Positions 12,831-26,700 of a stretch of 64,000 bases of DNA are shown here, one piece after another. The notes beneath the pieces were generated by a model. It was not told the DNA's origin, did not search any database, and saw only the letters and a program-made list of their open reading frames with translations. Origin of the DNA: Trichoplax adhaerens (taxonomy: Eukaryota; Placozoa; Uniplacotomia; Trichoplacea; Trichoplacidae); contig NW_002060953.1 of assembly GCF_000150275.1 (NCBI RefSeq), forward strand, positions 1,881,493 through 1,945,492, read 5' to 3'. Every line of letters starts with the position of its first letter. Position 1 is the stretch's first letter. Both the position numbers and the translations under genes were made by a program.

Positions 12831-14750
12831 CTAATTTGAACCCTGGTTACGGTATGGTTTGCGATGGTGTACCGTACTACTGTCCCGTCCGTAGTCTACG
12901 GTCGAGTTGAATGGCCACAAAGAATCATCAGCCTCGGCACTATTTGACACCGAAGGTACCGTCGTTTTGCCCCGCTCTCTTCCTTTCTTCCTTTTTTTTT
13001 GAAGAGCCCCTGTAAACAACTGCTGTGGATTTTTCTCCATCGTAATACTGCAATGGTCCACCATCAACTTATTGTGCGCCGTGAGCAGTACTATGTGCAT
13101 TTTGAGAGGGAGGATGCAGTTGAAATGACGAGCGGCAACGAGCTAGTCGGCACATCCATCATTGAAGGAGCAAGCGCTGGCAGCCGCCTTTTCCTTCTTT
13201 TTTCAATGTTTTATATACAGTACTGTACAGTACAAGATATTGCTGCATGGAGTAGTCCCTACACTCCTGTATTAGACCGCATCAGGATACTGAGTAGGAG
13301 TAAAATGGACTGGATTAGACCTGAGAAAGGTTCGGTGCAAACCCTTGATGATCTACAATTCTACATGCGTACAGTACTGTATATCACTGGATCCTTTCAA
13401 TTTGTTTCTGTTTTGATCCATTTTGGGATTTTTTTCTACAACTGTGCTAGCAAAATGGACTGATTGTTTTTCACCGTACTGGTACCGTACTGGTACCACG
13501 GACTTCCAACAGTGCTCTACTGTTTCGTCTGTTCGTACTGCTTACAGTGTACAGTGTACAGTACCAACAGCACTTTTACGTTTTAGTACTGTACTCGACC
13601 GAAAGAAGACAAACTCAAATCCTTCACTCGAACAAAGGTGACGTCAATCTGACTCAATCATCGACGAAGCACGTACTGTACAGTACACTCGTACAGTCCA
13701 AGGTGACGTAGTACTGTCGTATCAACTAGTGCGCAGAAGCACGGATTCGAGGCAGCTGAAATAGCGCTATTGCGCCTTTTTCTCCAAGAAAAAATGGCGT
13801 TCCTCGACGATCAATAGCGCAGTACTAGATTGCTGTAGTCAAAAAAATAAACTAACAGTAAAATTAATCAAGCTGATTTCCCTTTGCAGATTCTTTGCAG
13901 TACAGAAATGGACTCAGTAGCTAAATTTGGTATACATTATGTTCAGTAGTCTACTCAAGGACGAGCAGAACAAGACTCGGTCTCCTCAATAAGCTCAACG
14001 TTGAAGGAATGATTATGTTCTACTTAGTCCATCATCACTCGCCCTCGAGACTGTACTTTTTACCTTCCTTCACTTTCCACTGTCTGTGTAGAATACAATA
14101 AACTGAAGACAAAAAGAAGTCTATTATGAGTCTCCTTCTTGTAGTCCTTAAATGAATTCCATAGCAAAGAACAGAAATATGCATCCATATAAATGCATTC
14201 TTCGATTTTAGGCGTTGTTGTGCATACCACGATGGATGCAGCACTCTGTCTATCATCATAAAGCCATTCAGAATCAGGAACGGACAGCCATAAGCCAAGG
14301 CTACTAACAGAACTCGTCGTCTTCGAGGTCTTCCATTTTAGTAGTCTTTCAGAATGAAGCTCAATGTCGGAATTATAGGATCATCGTCTTCTAGCGATCC
14401 ATAAATAGAGTATGGCCAAAATAGCCGACACTCCAATACTCTACTGTACAATACTTACGATCAGGATGGCCGCCTAGTTTGACTGCGATGTACATGGATT
14501 GATTATTTCTTCGCCACAGAGCTCAGCCTACAGTTTGTACAGACTTTCCAGCATAGCATGTATTTGGTATGCTTCAGTCCAAAATAGATCATGACCAAGG
14601 TTGTAGGTCTCCACAGACTCCACTGCTTCCCCAATGTACGTGAATATTACCTTAGCCTCTGCAAAATTTCCACGACCGGATACATCATTGAGGCGAATAA
14701 AGCAGAGATGACTAAGAAAAATAGGATAAAGACCCACTCCTTAAACGAGA
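12831..14750. other. GC-richer flank of the minisatellite with dispersed GTACTGTAC motifs
   Basis: The palindromic GTACTGTAC/TACAGTAC motif continues outside the array, for example near 13217, 13368, 13580, 13675 and 13709, and then thins out after about 13.75 kb. Open frames here, such as 12999-13463 on plus and 14035-14298 on minus, show no recognisable domain or flanking splice signals. A 69-codon minus frame at 14528-14737 looks somewhat protein-like (GRGNFAEAKVIFTYIGEAVE) and could be an orphan or decayed exon. Confidence 0.4.
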
Positions 14751-14754
14751 GCAC

Positions 14755-15590
14755 TTTTATAAAAATAGGCTGGTAGCCTGCTCCAAGTCTCTCCCTATCG
14801 CAGAGTCAAATTTTCGTACGCCAAAATGGAGTTGGCTTTTCAATAACGACAAAAACCCGCTCATAGAACGAACATTTTTATAAAAAAAAATAGGCTGGTA
14901 GCCTGCTCGAGGTCTCTCCCTATCGCAGAGTCAAATTTTCGTACGCCAAAATGGAGTTGGCTTTTCAATAACGACAAAAACCCGCTCGTAGAACGAACAT
15001 TTTTATAAAAAAAAATAGGCTGGTAGCCTGCTCGAGGTCTCTCCCTATCGCAGGGTAAAATTTTCGCATGCCAAAATGGAGTTGGCTTTTCAATAAGGAC
15101 AAAGACCTGCTCGTAGAACGAGTACTGTTTATAAAAATAGGCTGGTAGCCTGCTCCAAGTCTCTCCCTATCGCAGGGTCAAATTTTCGTATGCCAAAATG
15201 GAGTTGGCTTTTCAATAACGACAAAAACCCGCTCGTAGAACGAACATTTTTATAAAAAAAAATAGGCTGGTAGCCTGCTCCAAGTCTCTCCCTATCGCAG
15301 GGTCAAATTTTCGCATGCCAAAATGGAGATGGCTTTTCAATAAGGACAAAGATCTGCTCGTAGAACGAGTACTTTTCATAAAAATAGGCTGGTAGCCTGC
15401 TCCAAGTCTCTCCCTATCGTAGGGTAAAATTTTCGCATGCCAAAATGGAGTGGGCTTTTCAATAAGGACAAAGACCTGCTCGTAGAACGAGTACTTTTAG
15501 AAAAATAGGCTGGTAGCCTGCTCGAAGTCTCTCCCTATCGTAGGGTAAATTTTCGAATGCCAAAATGGAGTTGGCTTTTCAATACCATCA
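14755..15590. repeat. Tandem array of seven 121-125 bp units with internal hairpins
   Basis: AGGCTGGTAGCCTGCTC recurs at about 14767, 14892, 15017, 15139, 15264, 15386 and 15507. Each unit has the same order of elements: a short A-run, AGGCT-GGT-AGCCT (perfect inverted arms), CTCTCCCTATCG, GCCAA...TTGGC (inverted arms), and CTCGT-AGA-ACGAG (perfect arms in some copies, one mismatch in others). Copies are highly similar, so the array is young. No spacer variability of the CRISPR kind exists. Confidence 0.93.
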
Positions 15591-16340
15591 GCCCGTTTGC
15601 ATAAACAACACCTAAATGAATGGCTGCTATTGCGTAAGAAGGTTGGCAGTTGGGCATATCTGAAAATACTTCATTGCCATCGATAGTTGAATAGTAATGT
15701 AAATAAAAAATTCAGCCACGGCTTCGTCTACTCTATGTGTAGATGGGCAAGATCTCGACTCACGTCAATAATAAATAGATACCAGTAATTAATCCATTTT
15801 TATGGTCGAGGAAAGCAAGGAAGGGAAACATGAAGTAAAAATTCGCACGATATAGAAAATTGGGCATAGACCGTACTGGACAGTGTACAATATTGAGCTG
15901 GAAATTGAAAATGGATTGTTTTACATTAACAGGGTTGATGAGCTTCATTGAACCGAAATACGGTCATGACTACACCTGGAAATATCGCGTTTTATCCAAC
16001 TTGAATTTATTTTGAGCCTATCGAATGAAAGGCTATTAATATCCTCGACTACGCCGAAAACAATCATACCTAGTCATCATGTATTGTGTTATAAAATCTT
16101 GCCAAGCAATTACATCTGTAAATACGAGCGAGTATCTAAAAAGAAAAGAGTTTATGGATAACGGATTACGACAATCAAACATTAAAGTGATTTTATAATC
16201 AAGTGATTCCTAGCTTGCAGAATGTGTCCCTTAGTCACAGACTAACAGCATTGAGTTACAAAAGTAAGATTACGATTTAGTCGCAGAAAGGATCCTATAA
16301 AACGCCAGGCGCAAATTTTAATCTTAGAAAATTATAGGAA
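15591..16340. other. Intergenic; nothing recognised
   Basis: AT-rich sequence between the 122-bp array and the 3' end of the first tandem-FZ gene. No gene or repeat was recognised. Confidence 0.5.
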
Positions 16341-18279
16341 TTAAAGCAGCACAGCTGAAAGGAAATAGATCACAAATAGTAATGCAATATTGACAGTTAA
16401 GCCGGAAGCACCATTGGGATACGCTTGACTGTCGGACATGGTCATTTTTTGAGATTTTTCATCAGGATAAGCATTGCAGTCCCAAGCCAAAGCAAGAACA
16501 TTTTGAGTGGTAGTCGGTAAGCTATATATATTATAAAATGTAACGTTAACTTTTTCTTTCTATCTCAACAGCATTTAATTTTAGATACGGTATACTTTAG
16601 CGAAAGGATGGCAATGGCATCAAGCTATAATAGACGTTATCGCATACTGTCTACCTAGAGCAATTGAATACGTGCATTATGTCACATAATGCTAAAGTTT
16701 AAAGATAGAATTCTATTCTGTCTAAGCTTGAAAGTGTGATCGAGTTAGAATCTAAAAGTGTTCGCTAACAAATAGATAAAACGAACATCTTCTGCTTACA
16801 GAACGCCGGCAAAGGTGGCGTTAAAATAATAAAATTAGAGTGAACAAATGGCATGAAATGATGCATCATTTCATTTTACTTAAAATCAACTTTTCATGAG
16901 CGTATCTTCCTCAATTAACTACGGAAATACTACGAAACTAGAATTGCCAACAATCACGCTTGATTCAGGACAGCAATACAACGCCTTAGATGCAAAGTAT
17001 TTCATTCAACAAATTAAAAGTAATATAGCAAAAGCATTCTGCATTACTTACCAGGATATAGCACTTTGACATTGTTGCTTAGTTACACTGCTAACAATTT
17101 TTCGGCGATCAGTGCTACAGAAAGGGATGGTAGTACACGACATCTTGATCCATTTGTCACTGCAAAAGGCAGAAACACCAGCGGCAGCATAGCTCGATTT
17201 CATTGAGGCAATAATCGCACTTTGTTGATACAAATTAGGTACAACCCACGACGGAAATGCAATATCCTTTGGCAATGGGCCGCAATACATGGAATTAATG
17301 CTAGCCAGAGATGATTTGACGCAGGTTGATAAAGTAAACTGTTGACCAGTAGATTGGCATATCGCTTGCGTATTTAAACCATTAACATTGACTAATTTAC
17401 TACCGCATGTTTTTAAGCCACTACAGGAACGACTAAAATCCAGATAGGTAGCCGATTTGGTATCCGAAGAACACTTTGGCAATGTTCCCTTACATAAGAC
17501 ATCTTTTAAAGAATTTTGGCATGTAGTGGAAAGTTGTCGTTGCAAAATGTTAAAGTTGCTAATGATGAAATGTAAAGTTTTGGTCGTTCTCTTGATGATC
17601 GTAGCCGGAACCAGATAATTGACATCGCAAAATGACATAATGCTTGCACTAGGTTTAACGCACTGATTAACATCTCCTTCAACCCAAACAGTCACGGAAC
17701 CTGGTGAAGCTGCCCGACGTTGCTGAAATAGATATGTAAAAATAAAATATTAAAATGGATAGAAATGCCTTTGATTAAGCAATGTCTTTCCAAGCAATCC
17801 TTTCAATATTTCTCAAACTTTAAATTTTGCTTCCTATGGCAATTTATACTACTGTACAAACCAGTTGCAACTTTCATTTAATTACCATCGCAACAGATAA
17901 AGTAGTTTTAAAGTAAAACTGAGAGTAAATATAATATACTGAAGCCTTCAACAACATTTATTTGAATGACTACAATGAGATTTTCAGGTCGAGCATAGTT
18001 TAGTGCCCATATTGCAGTCGATCATAAAGTAGTCACCAATCATACGTGCGGTTACTACTACGTTAATCTTACTATAATATGAAAGCTTTCATACGGGTTC
18101 TTATAGGCAATTTCCTCTGATGCTACTTTGCCTGAGTCTTGCTTGATAATATCGATAATTTCTTGAAGCAGTCCATGATGACCACTTAACGCGCTAAGAT
18201 GGCTAGAATGGCCTCCATCGACTACACACATACTTATTGCAATCCCAACTAACAAGATGATCGATGTCGAGCCTACCAT
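16341..18279 (-). CDS. Tandem-FZ protein 1: two frizzled-type cysteine-rich domains, predicted GPI anchor
   Basis: Three exons: 18073-18279, 17052-17722 and 16341-16521. Exon 1 starts MVGSTSIILLVGIAISM, a signal peptide, followed by a short spacer. Exon 2 holds both FZ-like domains. Domain 1 has QC, then FCDVNYLVP, then C-x8-C-x4-P-x-C (VLCKGTLPKC), the exact spacing of the third to fifth Cys of frizzled CRDs. Domain 2 has CGPLPKDIAFPSWVVPN and C-x8-C-x3-P-x-C. The exon 2 donor splits a codon TG|C, so exon 3 supplies the next Cys and then DCNAYPDE, equivalent to the terminal C-x-x-[FY]-P of FZ domains. The protein ends in a hydrophobic stretch with no charged tail (LLFVIYFLSAVLL), typical of GPI attachment. 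About 352 residues. Wnt binding is possible from the fold but is not shown. There is no seven-transmembrane part. Confidence 0.82.
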
Positions 18280-18444
18280 GGTTTTTCCTTTGTCAATGAA
18301 GTAATAACTTTGTTATTATAGCATTCCATAAATTGATTCAATTGAGGATCAACGCGTAAATTATAAAACAAAATAAATGTGTGCATTAAAACCTTAAATA
18401 TCGACAGAGAGAGTGCTCAAGCATTAATATGAAAGCATCATAGA

Positions 18445-18985
18445 TGAATTTAAATGTATCTATGGAAAGACTTGCATCTACTCTGAAATGCATGCCATGT
18501 CCGCCTTACTCAAGGTTATAATAAGCATACTAGCGGTTGGACTGCAATAAAAGTAAAAGCATCCGTTCACTTTTATTTTTACTCCTGTATATACTCGTGC
18601 TTTTTTACCAGCATTACAATTGTATAAGGTATGAATTCAAATATGTCTATGGAAAGACTTGCATTCACACTGCAATGCATACATGCTATCTGCGATTTAC
18701 TGAAGGCAGTATTAAGTGCATTGCATAACAGCATTTGAACTGAAATAAATTACTGATAGGTTATAGAAGTACAAGCAACTATCCACTTTTATTCTTACTT
18801 TCTTGTATATATTTTATCATTAATAGCGATGATGAACATGCAATGAGTGAAAGGTCTACTAATTTAAATGCACAATGTATGAATTCAAAGATATCTATGG
18901 AGAGACTTACATCTACACTGTAAGGCATGCATGCTAAGCGCACTTTACTTAAGGTTTCATAAAGTGCATTCAAGCGCTTGGACTA
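18445..18985. repeat. Three diverged copies of a roughly 185-250 bp unit
   Basis: TCTATGGAAAGACTTGCAT-like sequence followed by CACTG(C/T)AA(T/G)GCATGCATGC-like sequence and then a CTTGGACTRCAATAAA-like segment recurs near 18460, 18645 and 18895. The copies are well diverged. Confidence 0.7.
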
Positions 18986-21699
18986 CAATAAATTCAGACG
19001 AAACACGGCAAATATTGCTACAGGACTAGTAGGTTATAACAGGAAATTCATAGCTATAGATGTAAATTAGCAGATAATGTTAAGCCGAAAGTTATCGTCA
19101 TCTGTAAGTTCAAAGGCCGCAATAGCAGAATTAGCGAAGCCAAAGGGTAGTATTTCAGGGTAATTTGAAGCTAGTTTAAATCCCCTATTTAAAAGTTTAT
19201 AGGACAAGGTCGTACTTAAAAAAGACATTTTTAAGTCTTAGTCCTTCATTTTAATACTAAGCGAAGCAGTTAGCATACAGAGCTAAGTCCATGTTTCTCA
19301 AGTAAGAGTTGCAATAACTTCATGTGCAGGATTTACTGTTTTAAAATGCGATCATTAGTGACATCACTTTATACTATCAAACACGAAGCAAAGCAGAATG
19401 TAGATAAATTTCTGAAATGGCCGTACTAAACTCATAGCATAAAATCGAACACGATATTCTAACTAGGTAACGAAATTCTTCTAGCAAAAAGTCAAAATAG
19501 AAAACTTTACAAGTATATTTGCCTGATGGTATTAGCTCGAAGTCATAGAAGCAACAGCGGACTTCTGAAATTCTTAAGTAACAACATTTGATCAAACTAA
19601 CAGAAAACAAAATTCAATTCGTAAATTAACTATGGCATTGATACACCCGATCAAGTTACGTGCCTATATTATTTTAAGAACTGTCTTAACTATGCTAAGC
19701 AAAAAAGTAATTTACGAGTGATGGCTTATTCAAATACTTCAACTTTCTTTTATCTATTTACTTCTCTATAATACTTCAACTATCAAACATGTTCAGTAGG
19801 GGTAACGTGGGAAATACGATAACATAGTAGAAATATTTCTTCTATTTATCAGCATGAACAGCTATAAGCTCTTACTAGTCAATGCTAAAATGCAGTTCCA
19901 ACTGAATTTTACAATGTATGTACTATTGAGTAAGAGTTCGAAGTGCTGAATAAATAGCTTGGAAAAGTTTCAATTTTGCACCGACTAAAACCATTATTCC
20001 AATCGTATTTCAACTAATGCTTTGTGTTAAACGATCAAGTTATTACATGAATAAGAACAACTATACAAATATCCTTATTCAAGGGTCATAGGCAATTCTG
20101 TGGCAACTTTGCATAATAAATTCCATTAATAGTTTCGTTAGTTGTACGCAAAATAAGTATGTTGTAGTCACAAGCGACACCAATTAGACAGCAGCTATCA
20201 CTATCTTAATTTACTTGATATACTTACTTTTGGGTGAGAAAAATTAAACTTGTTTTCGCTATTAATGCTCCAAACTCTACTGGTACAAGAATTGAAATAA
20301 ATCTATCGGTCAGTCAATTCGAAATAAAGATAATTTCTAATAAGTTGCAATTACAATAAAATGCATATACCATATGTTTCTTCCTATCCACATATGCAAG
20401 GTGCTACAAGAAATTATCGGATATCCAGTATTATCTTTTAGTATTTTATATGGATATTTAATGATTATTTAAACACATTACCGTAAAACTGCCATAAAGT
20501 GCAAGTAAATACAGTATCGAACTGTGAACAAACTCAATCATACTGCTTACCTAAAAATCATATGGTGATGCTTTTATTCGTGTTTTCGTCATAATTACAA
20601 CTTTATGCGGACGCAGTACATTGCTTTCGTAACTTTACTTGTTTGGCGAAATCGATTTGTAGCTAGAACTACATACTAATATATAATATTTAGGAGGAGA
20701 CTAAAGTAGGATACCGTGGCCTCTGATAAAGACCTGGAACACTCTGCAATAACGAATATTCAAAACAGCAAGATATAACATAGTAGTCTAGATCATCTAT
20801 CATTCTTGTTGTAGCAAAATAAAAAGAAAGCTAATACAACTTCTTTTATCAATAAAATTATACTTTAACTACTACTAGTATAGGCTGATTCAAGCACTTA
20901 TTGTTATTAATCCAAGATCAAAATAAAGCTAGTTTTCTCCTCTTATTTAGCACTTCCTTTCTATTTAAATACCTATCTTTGTTAGACACAGTCTGCACAG
21001 TTAGTAGCAGAATAACTTCATTATAACTATTATAAAACCCATACATGCTATTAGATCTACGATTGCATAATCGATTAGAACACTTAATAAGTAACTTTTC
21101 TTGATTCATTTCCCAAACCTTAGTGGTATGTATTAAAATTGTCAAAGTAATTACGGATTCGTATAATTTTGAAAGTCGAACCTGATATGTTGCAAGAGTA
21201 CATAAGACATACCAAGAAACATTTCTTGCTTTGCATCCTATCAGCAAATTTTGGAGTTTATGAAGGTGAATTTATAATGTATGCCATCGATAAAAGTCCC
21301 AATCTACCCGTAGCCCTATAAACCAATATTTTTAGTAAGAGGAAGCCGATTAAGAAAGCACAAAGTTGACAAGGATCAAGTTTAGACAAATTCATATTAT
21401 GGTCTATTTTAATACCGTCAATCCTTTCAAGTTTAATAAATATCTTGAAACTTGGAAAATTTAACGACAGTGTGGTACGGCATGATATGCAATTATCCAA
21501 GACCGATTTTCATAATGTTATGCATTCTGAAAAAAAACCAGCATAATATACAGCTATGATTTTATCACGGTTTTTGGCCTAACTTGTTCATCATAACTTT
21601 CTCATACCGATTTGTGAAATGTTGTACAAACAGCGAGTCTGATGGTATTTTATACCGTTTCTTCGAGTAGACTGTATCTCAATATGATCAAGGATTAGT

Positions 21700-22150
21700 A
21701 AACTAAAACCTTCCCAAAAAGGAAGAAATATGTTTCTCTTAATCTTAGCTATGCATCTGATTCTCTACCACTGGCTTAACTATAAAGGAATTAGCAGCCT
21801 TTATAACGTTTCATACTTTGAACATACAGCAAATAGTATTCTATTTTTAGATATCTTTCCTTTAAAGTATGGAAACATACCGTAGTTGCAAGATTACCAG
21901 TTCTTTCTAAAAGAGTGCGAGTATATCTCGATATAGTTTGGACTGAACTGCTTCAACCTCCGGAAAAAGAAAGGAATATATAACCTCAATCCCGTCATTC
22001 TCAACGACTGGCTTTGCTACAAATTGACTAGCAATATCATAATATCGTATATTTTAAACATTTAGCTGATATCATCCTATATTCAGATATCTTTCCATTA
22101 ACGTTTAGAAACCTAGTCGTAGGGCTTTTCGTTCTAAAAGTGATGGTCCA
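21700..22150. repeat. Two diverged copies of a roughly 245-bp unit
   Basis: An ordered match (CTGGCTT, ATATCTTTCC, then a GTTTAGAAACC-like end) occurs at about 21770-21890 and again at about 22010-22130. The similarity is weak. Confidence 0.45.
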
Positions 22151-23514
22151 TGATTCTAGCAAATAGCTTTCGATAATAGTTGTTAATGCTATAGTTATTT
22201 GATCCAATTCAAACAATTATAAAATAAGGTAATCGATGCTAAAGAGTATTAAATTTAATTTGAGATACTCGTAAATGATGATTGTGTTTGGTGTTTCAGC
22301 GATATTGAATGATATTCATTTATTGTCAATTCATATTCTTCTAGTACTGTCGTTCTTGAATAATCTAAAAACGATAATGAATTCCTGTATTTAAACTGCA
22401 TTTTTATCATTCTAGATCTTACCTTATGATTTGAATACATGCACAGGTGAAAATTGATCGACAACGAGCTATAGTAACTATATAGATATAAATAGACATA
22501 AATATCTGCTTTGATAATGTAAACGATAAAAACCTACATAATGACATGGTGTAGAATAATAAAACTTATTATATGTTGGAAACAAATTCTTTGCTGATGA
22601 CATTTCCTAATTTAAATTGGTTCTTACGATCTCAGAAAATGCCATCGCTCGTACACCATAGCTCGCTAGATTAGAATGTGAGCATTATCAGTATGTTACA
22701 TATTAATTAAATATAGCTATCTAAACTATAAGCTCTTGATGGTATAGATGAGGGCCCCTTCGTTGTAATAAGAAATGAGTGATTTAGTAAATAATTGCTG
22801 TTATAAATCTAAGTTAAATAGGCAATATGGGGTAGAATAATTTATGTCAGAGATAAATTAGGTAATAATATAGGTAGCTTAATACATCATTAACAATAGC
22901 TATAATGTACTTCAGATGATACGAGACAAACTGCTATTAAATCGATATTAATTCTCGCGATTAACTATAATAACTGGAATGTAATTATTTTCAAGTAAGG
23001 GCTACCCTGTAAGTATAGTTTTTTAACCACCACATTCACCTACTTAATTGAGAACAGTAACCGTTTAAAAATACAAATAATCACAATGATATAAGAGTGA
23101 AGTCTTTGTAGTTTGTATTCGTGCGCTGGAATTATATTCGAAATCTGCGCAAATAATCTAATTAAGGTAAGGTGAATAAGTGACAATCATTTTTTATTTT
23201 AAGAATAGAGTCTATATTTAAGGATACTTTATCAATTCATATTTTTAATAGCATAGCTGGTATAATGAGTCGATATAAAGGTAAAAGGAACGATTAAATT
23301 TGATAGATAATAATAAAAATGAAGGAAATACTTGCATTTGAAGGGTTAAGATCAGCTTTAAAAAATTTATTACCCTCTGCTTTTAGTCCATTGATGTTAC
23401 GCAAAAAAATTCCAGTAGAAACTCTTATTTTGCATATCTTCAAAGAAGAATACGAATATAAGTTAGAAAATTCGTTGCCTTGCGAATTTAAAGTATTGAT
23501 TAAGAAAATAAGGG

Positions 23515-23700
23515 ATGAATTCTCACTTTTAAGGCGTAAACAGAATATTGCATAATGGACGATCACTATCGATTCCATGCGGAAAATTTCTCACTTTTAA
23601 AGCGTAAATAGAATATAGCATAATGGGACGATCACTGTCAATTGTATGAAAAAAATTTGTCACTTTTAAAGAGTAAATAGAATACTGTATAACGAGATCA
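23515..23700. repeat. Three copies of a roughly 69-bp unit
   Basis: TCACTTTTAAGGCGTAAACAG and close variants, each followed by AATATTGCATAATGGACGAT-like sequence, recur at about 23522, 23590 and 23660. Confidence 0.8.
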
Positions 23701-23753
23701 TAAATGTTAATTGTAAGATTGAAATCAAGAAAATTTGTCCATCCTCAATTAAC

Positions 23754-23763
23754 GGGGGGGGGG
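23754..23763. repeat. Poly-G run (10 G)
   Basis: Ten consecutive G bases in an otherwise very AT-rich neighbourhood. It is either a real homopolymer, prone to length change, or an assembly soft spot. Confidence 0.9.
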
Positions 23764-26700
23764 AGTGCTATTATCAAGGAATTGCTTCCGCATCGTTTTC
23801 AAATCAACGATTTTAAAAATAACTAATATAGGCAACCCTATATATTTCTGTAATTAACCATTTATAGACAGTATATAGTTATCCTTTATTGGTTTCCAGA
23901 CTAGTGGCGTATAAAACCAAGACAATGTTTCTGTCTACTGTTATATTAACTAAGAGCATCTAATTTGCTTCATATATTTTAAGTTCTATATTGGATGGCA
24001 CGAGAAAATAAAAGGCCATTCCTGACTACTGTTGTTGTTAATAAAATAGTTCCATTGGCTTTATCGTATCGCTGTGTGGCATAGCGCTTCAGAAATTCAA
24101 TCAATAGCTAGTCCTGTTACTATATTCATTAAAATCTTCATTTTTATATTGTTAAGGATAGATTACAGTCTTGGAAGACAACTCTCTTCGTAATCCTTGA
24201 AATCCTGTCATTTGCTTCGTTATTAAGTTTCTTCTTTCTTCTATTGATAAACTTCCTTTAGGCATTGCCTTTATTGACATGAAGCTGAATTGTCCAATAT
24301 TTGTATCCTATTTGAATAGATTTTAAAGTGATCTCTATTTATTAGGTTCCTTTGATATTGGCTTTATAAACGTAAAGCAATATTGTCCAATACTTGTATC
24401 TTAAACTAAATTATAGAGGGCTAGCGAACTATTAAAAGGATAAGACTTACACATATTTATCATCTTTATCAATCCAGAGTTATACAACTAAGCTAAAAGT
24501 AACTACAATTTCTTTGACGACGTCTTATAATTATCCTCGGTAAATACTTGTAAAAATATTTTTGTAAATTTTATTATATACTTTTTATTCATCATTTTCT
24601 ATGTATTACCTTCTTTACACAAAATAGAATTGCCAGGTATTTGTATTCTATAGAATTATCAATTTTAAATGGAAGTACACCTTTGAAAAGAAGAGATTTA
24701 AAATTCTAGTAAACCTCATTTTATTCAATAAAATTCTATATTAACGCCATCATTAAATGTAATTTTTTCGGCAATAATTCGTTTCGTCTTGGTAAATAAT
24801 CTATAAGAATATTTGATTTAATTCAAGAATATATTTAGATGAATTTCAATATTAGTTTACCTCTTTATAATTATGTAATTTAGCCATAAATGGTTTTAGG
24901 CTATTGGCTGTTATTTCCATCGGTCTTTAGCTAACAATCTTGTCGTCATCTTGTCCTTGCATTTAGCTAGCTTGCTTCATTTTTTCCTTTTTAATATTGA
25001 AAGTAAACCGGTATTATCCTTGCTGATTATTTCAGACGATATATTATACCATTAATTACGCTGAAATAGTGGTCAATGCCTACAGCTAGGCATCATCTTA
25101 TTCGACAAGTGATCTATAAGACCTATAGGCAATTAAAGATAAAGGAAGCGGGCAATATATCAAGAATAACTTTCAATTGGTTCTCTTAATCTGAAATTAC
25201 ATTAAACATAGTTACTGTATCCGATTTTATCCAACAGTAATCATTCTGCGACAGAATCAATCATTTTTCTGCCGCCCGATATTGCAATTACGTCAACAAA
25301 TATCGTACAATCATATTGAAAACCGAAATTAATATAATTAAATCAATTAAACGAGGACATGAAAGAATAATTATAGAACTAAAATACATTTCTATTCATA
25401 TCATGGAATGCGTTACTTGTCGGCGAGATCAATTTTACGTAAGACAGTGACAAATGCTTAATCTTTCAAATTGTAGAAGAAAGATATCTTCAAGACATAA
25501 AATTGCTTATAGTCACATGGTTATATTCCTTGATTATATCATCCTAAGGCATCCATTGTCTAATTAATAGCTTAATAAACGAAAGATAAACGAGTATTAT
25601 GATTTTAAATACTGACACTAATAAAACTAATCACAGGTGCTGTTGAAATAAATGCCAAAGGCATAGCTTCTGCTTTACTATTGTTATCATTATTTACCGT
25701 AATTTATCATGTCATGGCATCCCTAAATCGGACTCTATCCGAGTGCTAGCGATTTATTAGTTCCTTTATTTTGCTCCAATACAATAGTGTCTTCGTTTCG
25801 CCTATGCCATTTATCATGCTAAAACTATTTATAGTATTTGGTGTATCGCAATAAATTCAACAATTCACCACAGCCTACCACTTATTTCCGTTGTATCGTG
25901 AATTGAAGACGTTATCTCTAAAGTTGATATATACCCAATTCGAACGTGAAAAACGGATTTCTTATTTACTTTAGGTAAGTCTGGATTAAAATAAGGATGA
26001 GTGAGTAGAATTTTTTTGATCATACGAGTAATACTGTTTGCTACTCATTATCGGACTTGAAGTTGATCTGTAACAGTATAACTAAATTTGGATTATTTAA
26101 GCACGTTAAATGTGATAATAACCAAACAAGTAATCACGGAAACTATACTATAAGTATCTATATGACAGATAAAAGTTATTCCACTGGTGTAGTAGCGCAT
26201 ATGTTATACCATACGTGTGGATCTATTGGGAAGATTAATACTAATTTGCCTACAATATAGCAGGATATGAAAAATTTTCTGATTGTCAACTAAAATGTAC
26301 CGCTTACTAAATATTTAATTATGAAACTAAATTATAAGTTATTACCGATACCCAAATGTAAAAGTGATTACCGGAGGATTTAGAATCGTACTGAAACGTA
26401 GACCAATTTGGCTAAACTAGATTACAGGTCGTAGGATAAGAAAGCAATTATCAATTACGAACTGAAATAATATTCTGGGGATGCATCATGAACGATCTTA
26501 TTTGAATAGCTACTGCTATGATATTCTAATAATCTGTTATATTGTATTAGAGGTTATTTAAAGATAATACGTATCAGCAACACATATTCTTGCTTGTAGA
26601 AACACAATTCATTCATGGATTGATTTCTATTTTGTATGTCCTACGAGGACAAAAATAATAATGTCTAGTATAGGCTGACAAATGTCATGTAGTAAGATGT

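Noticed and set aside
12999-13463. 154-codon plus-strand frame in the GC-richer island
   Set aside because: No recognisable motif or exon partners, and it runs through GTACTGTAC repeats. Higher GC lengthens chance frames.
14755-15590. CRISPR array or hammerhead/tRNA/5S array
   Set aside because: Units are contiguous with no unique spacers. The hammerhead core CTGATGA...GAAA and tRNA or 5S box motifs are absent on both strands.
23294-23578. Overlapping open frames on both strands near 23.4 kb
   Set aside because: Open on both strands at once, AT-biased, and partly within a 69-bp tandem repeat. No conserved features.
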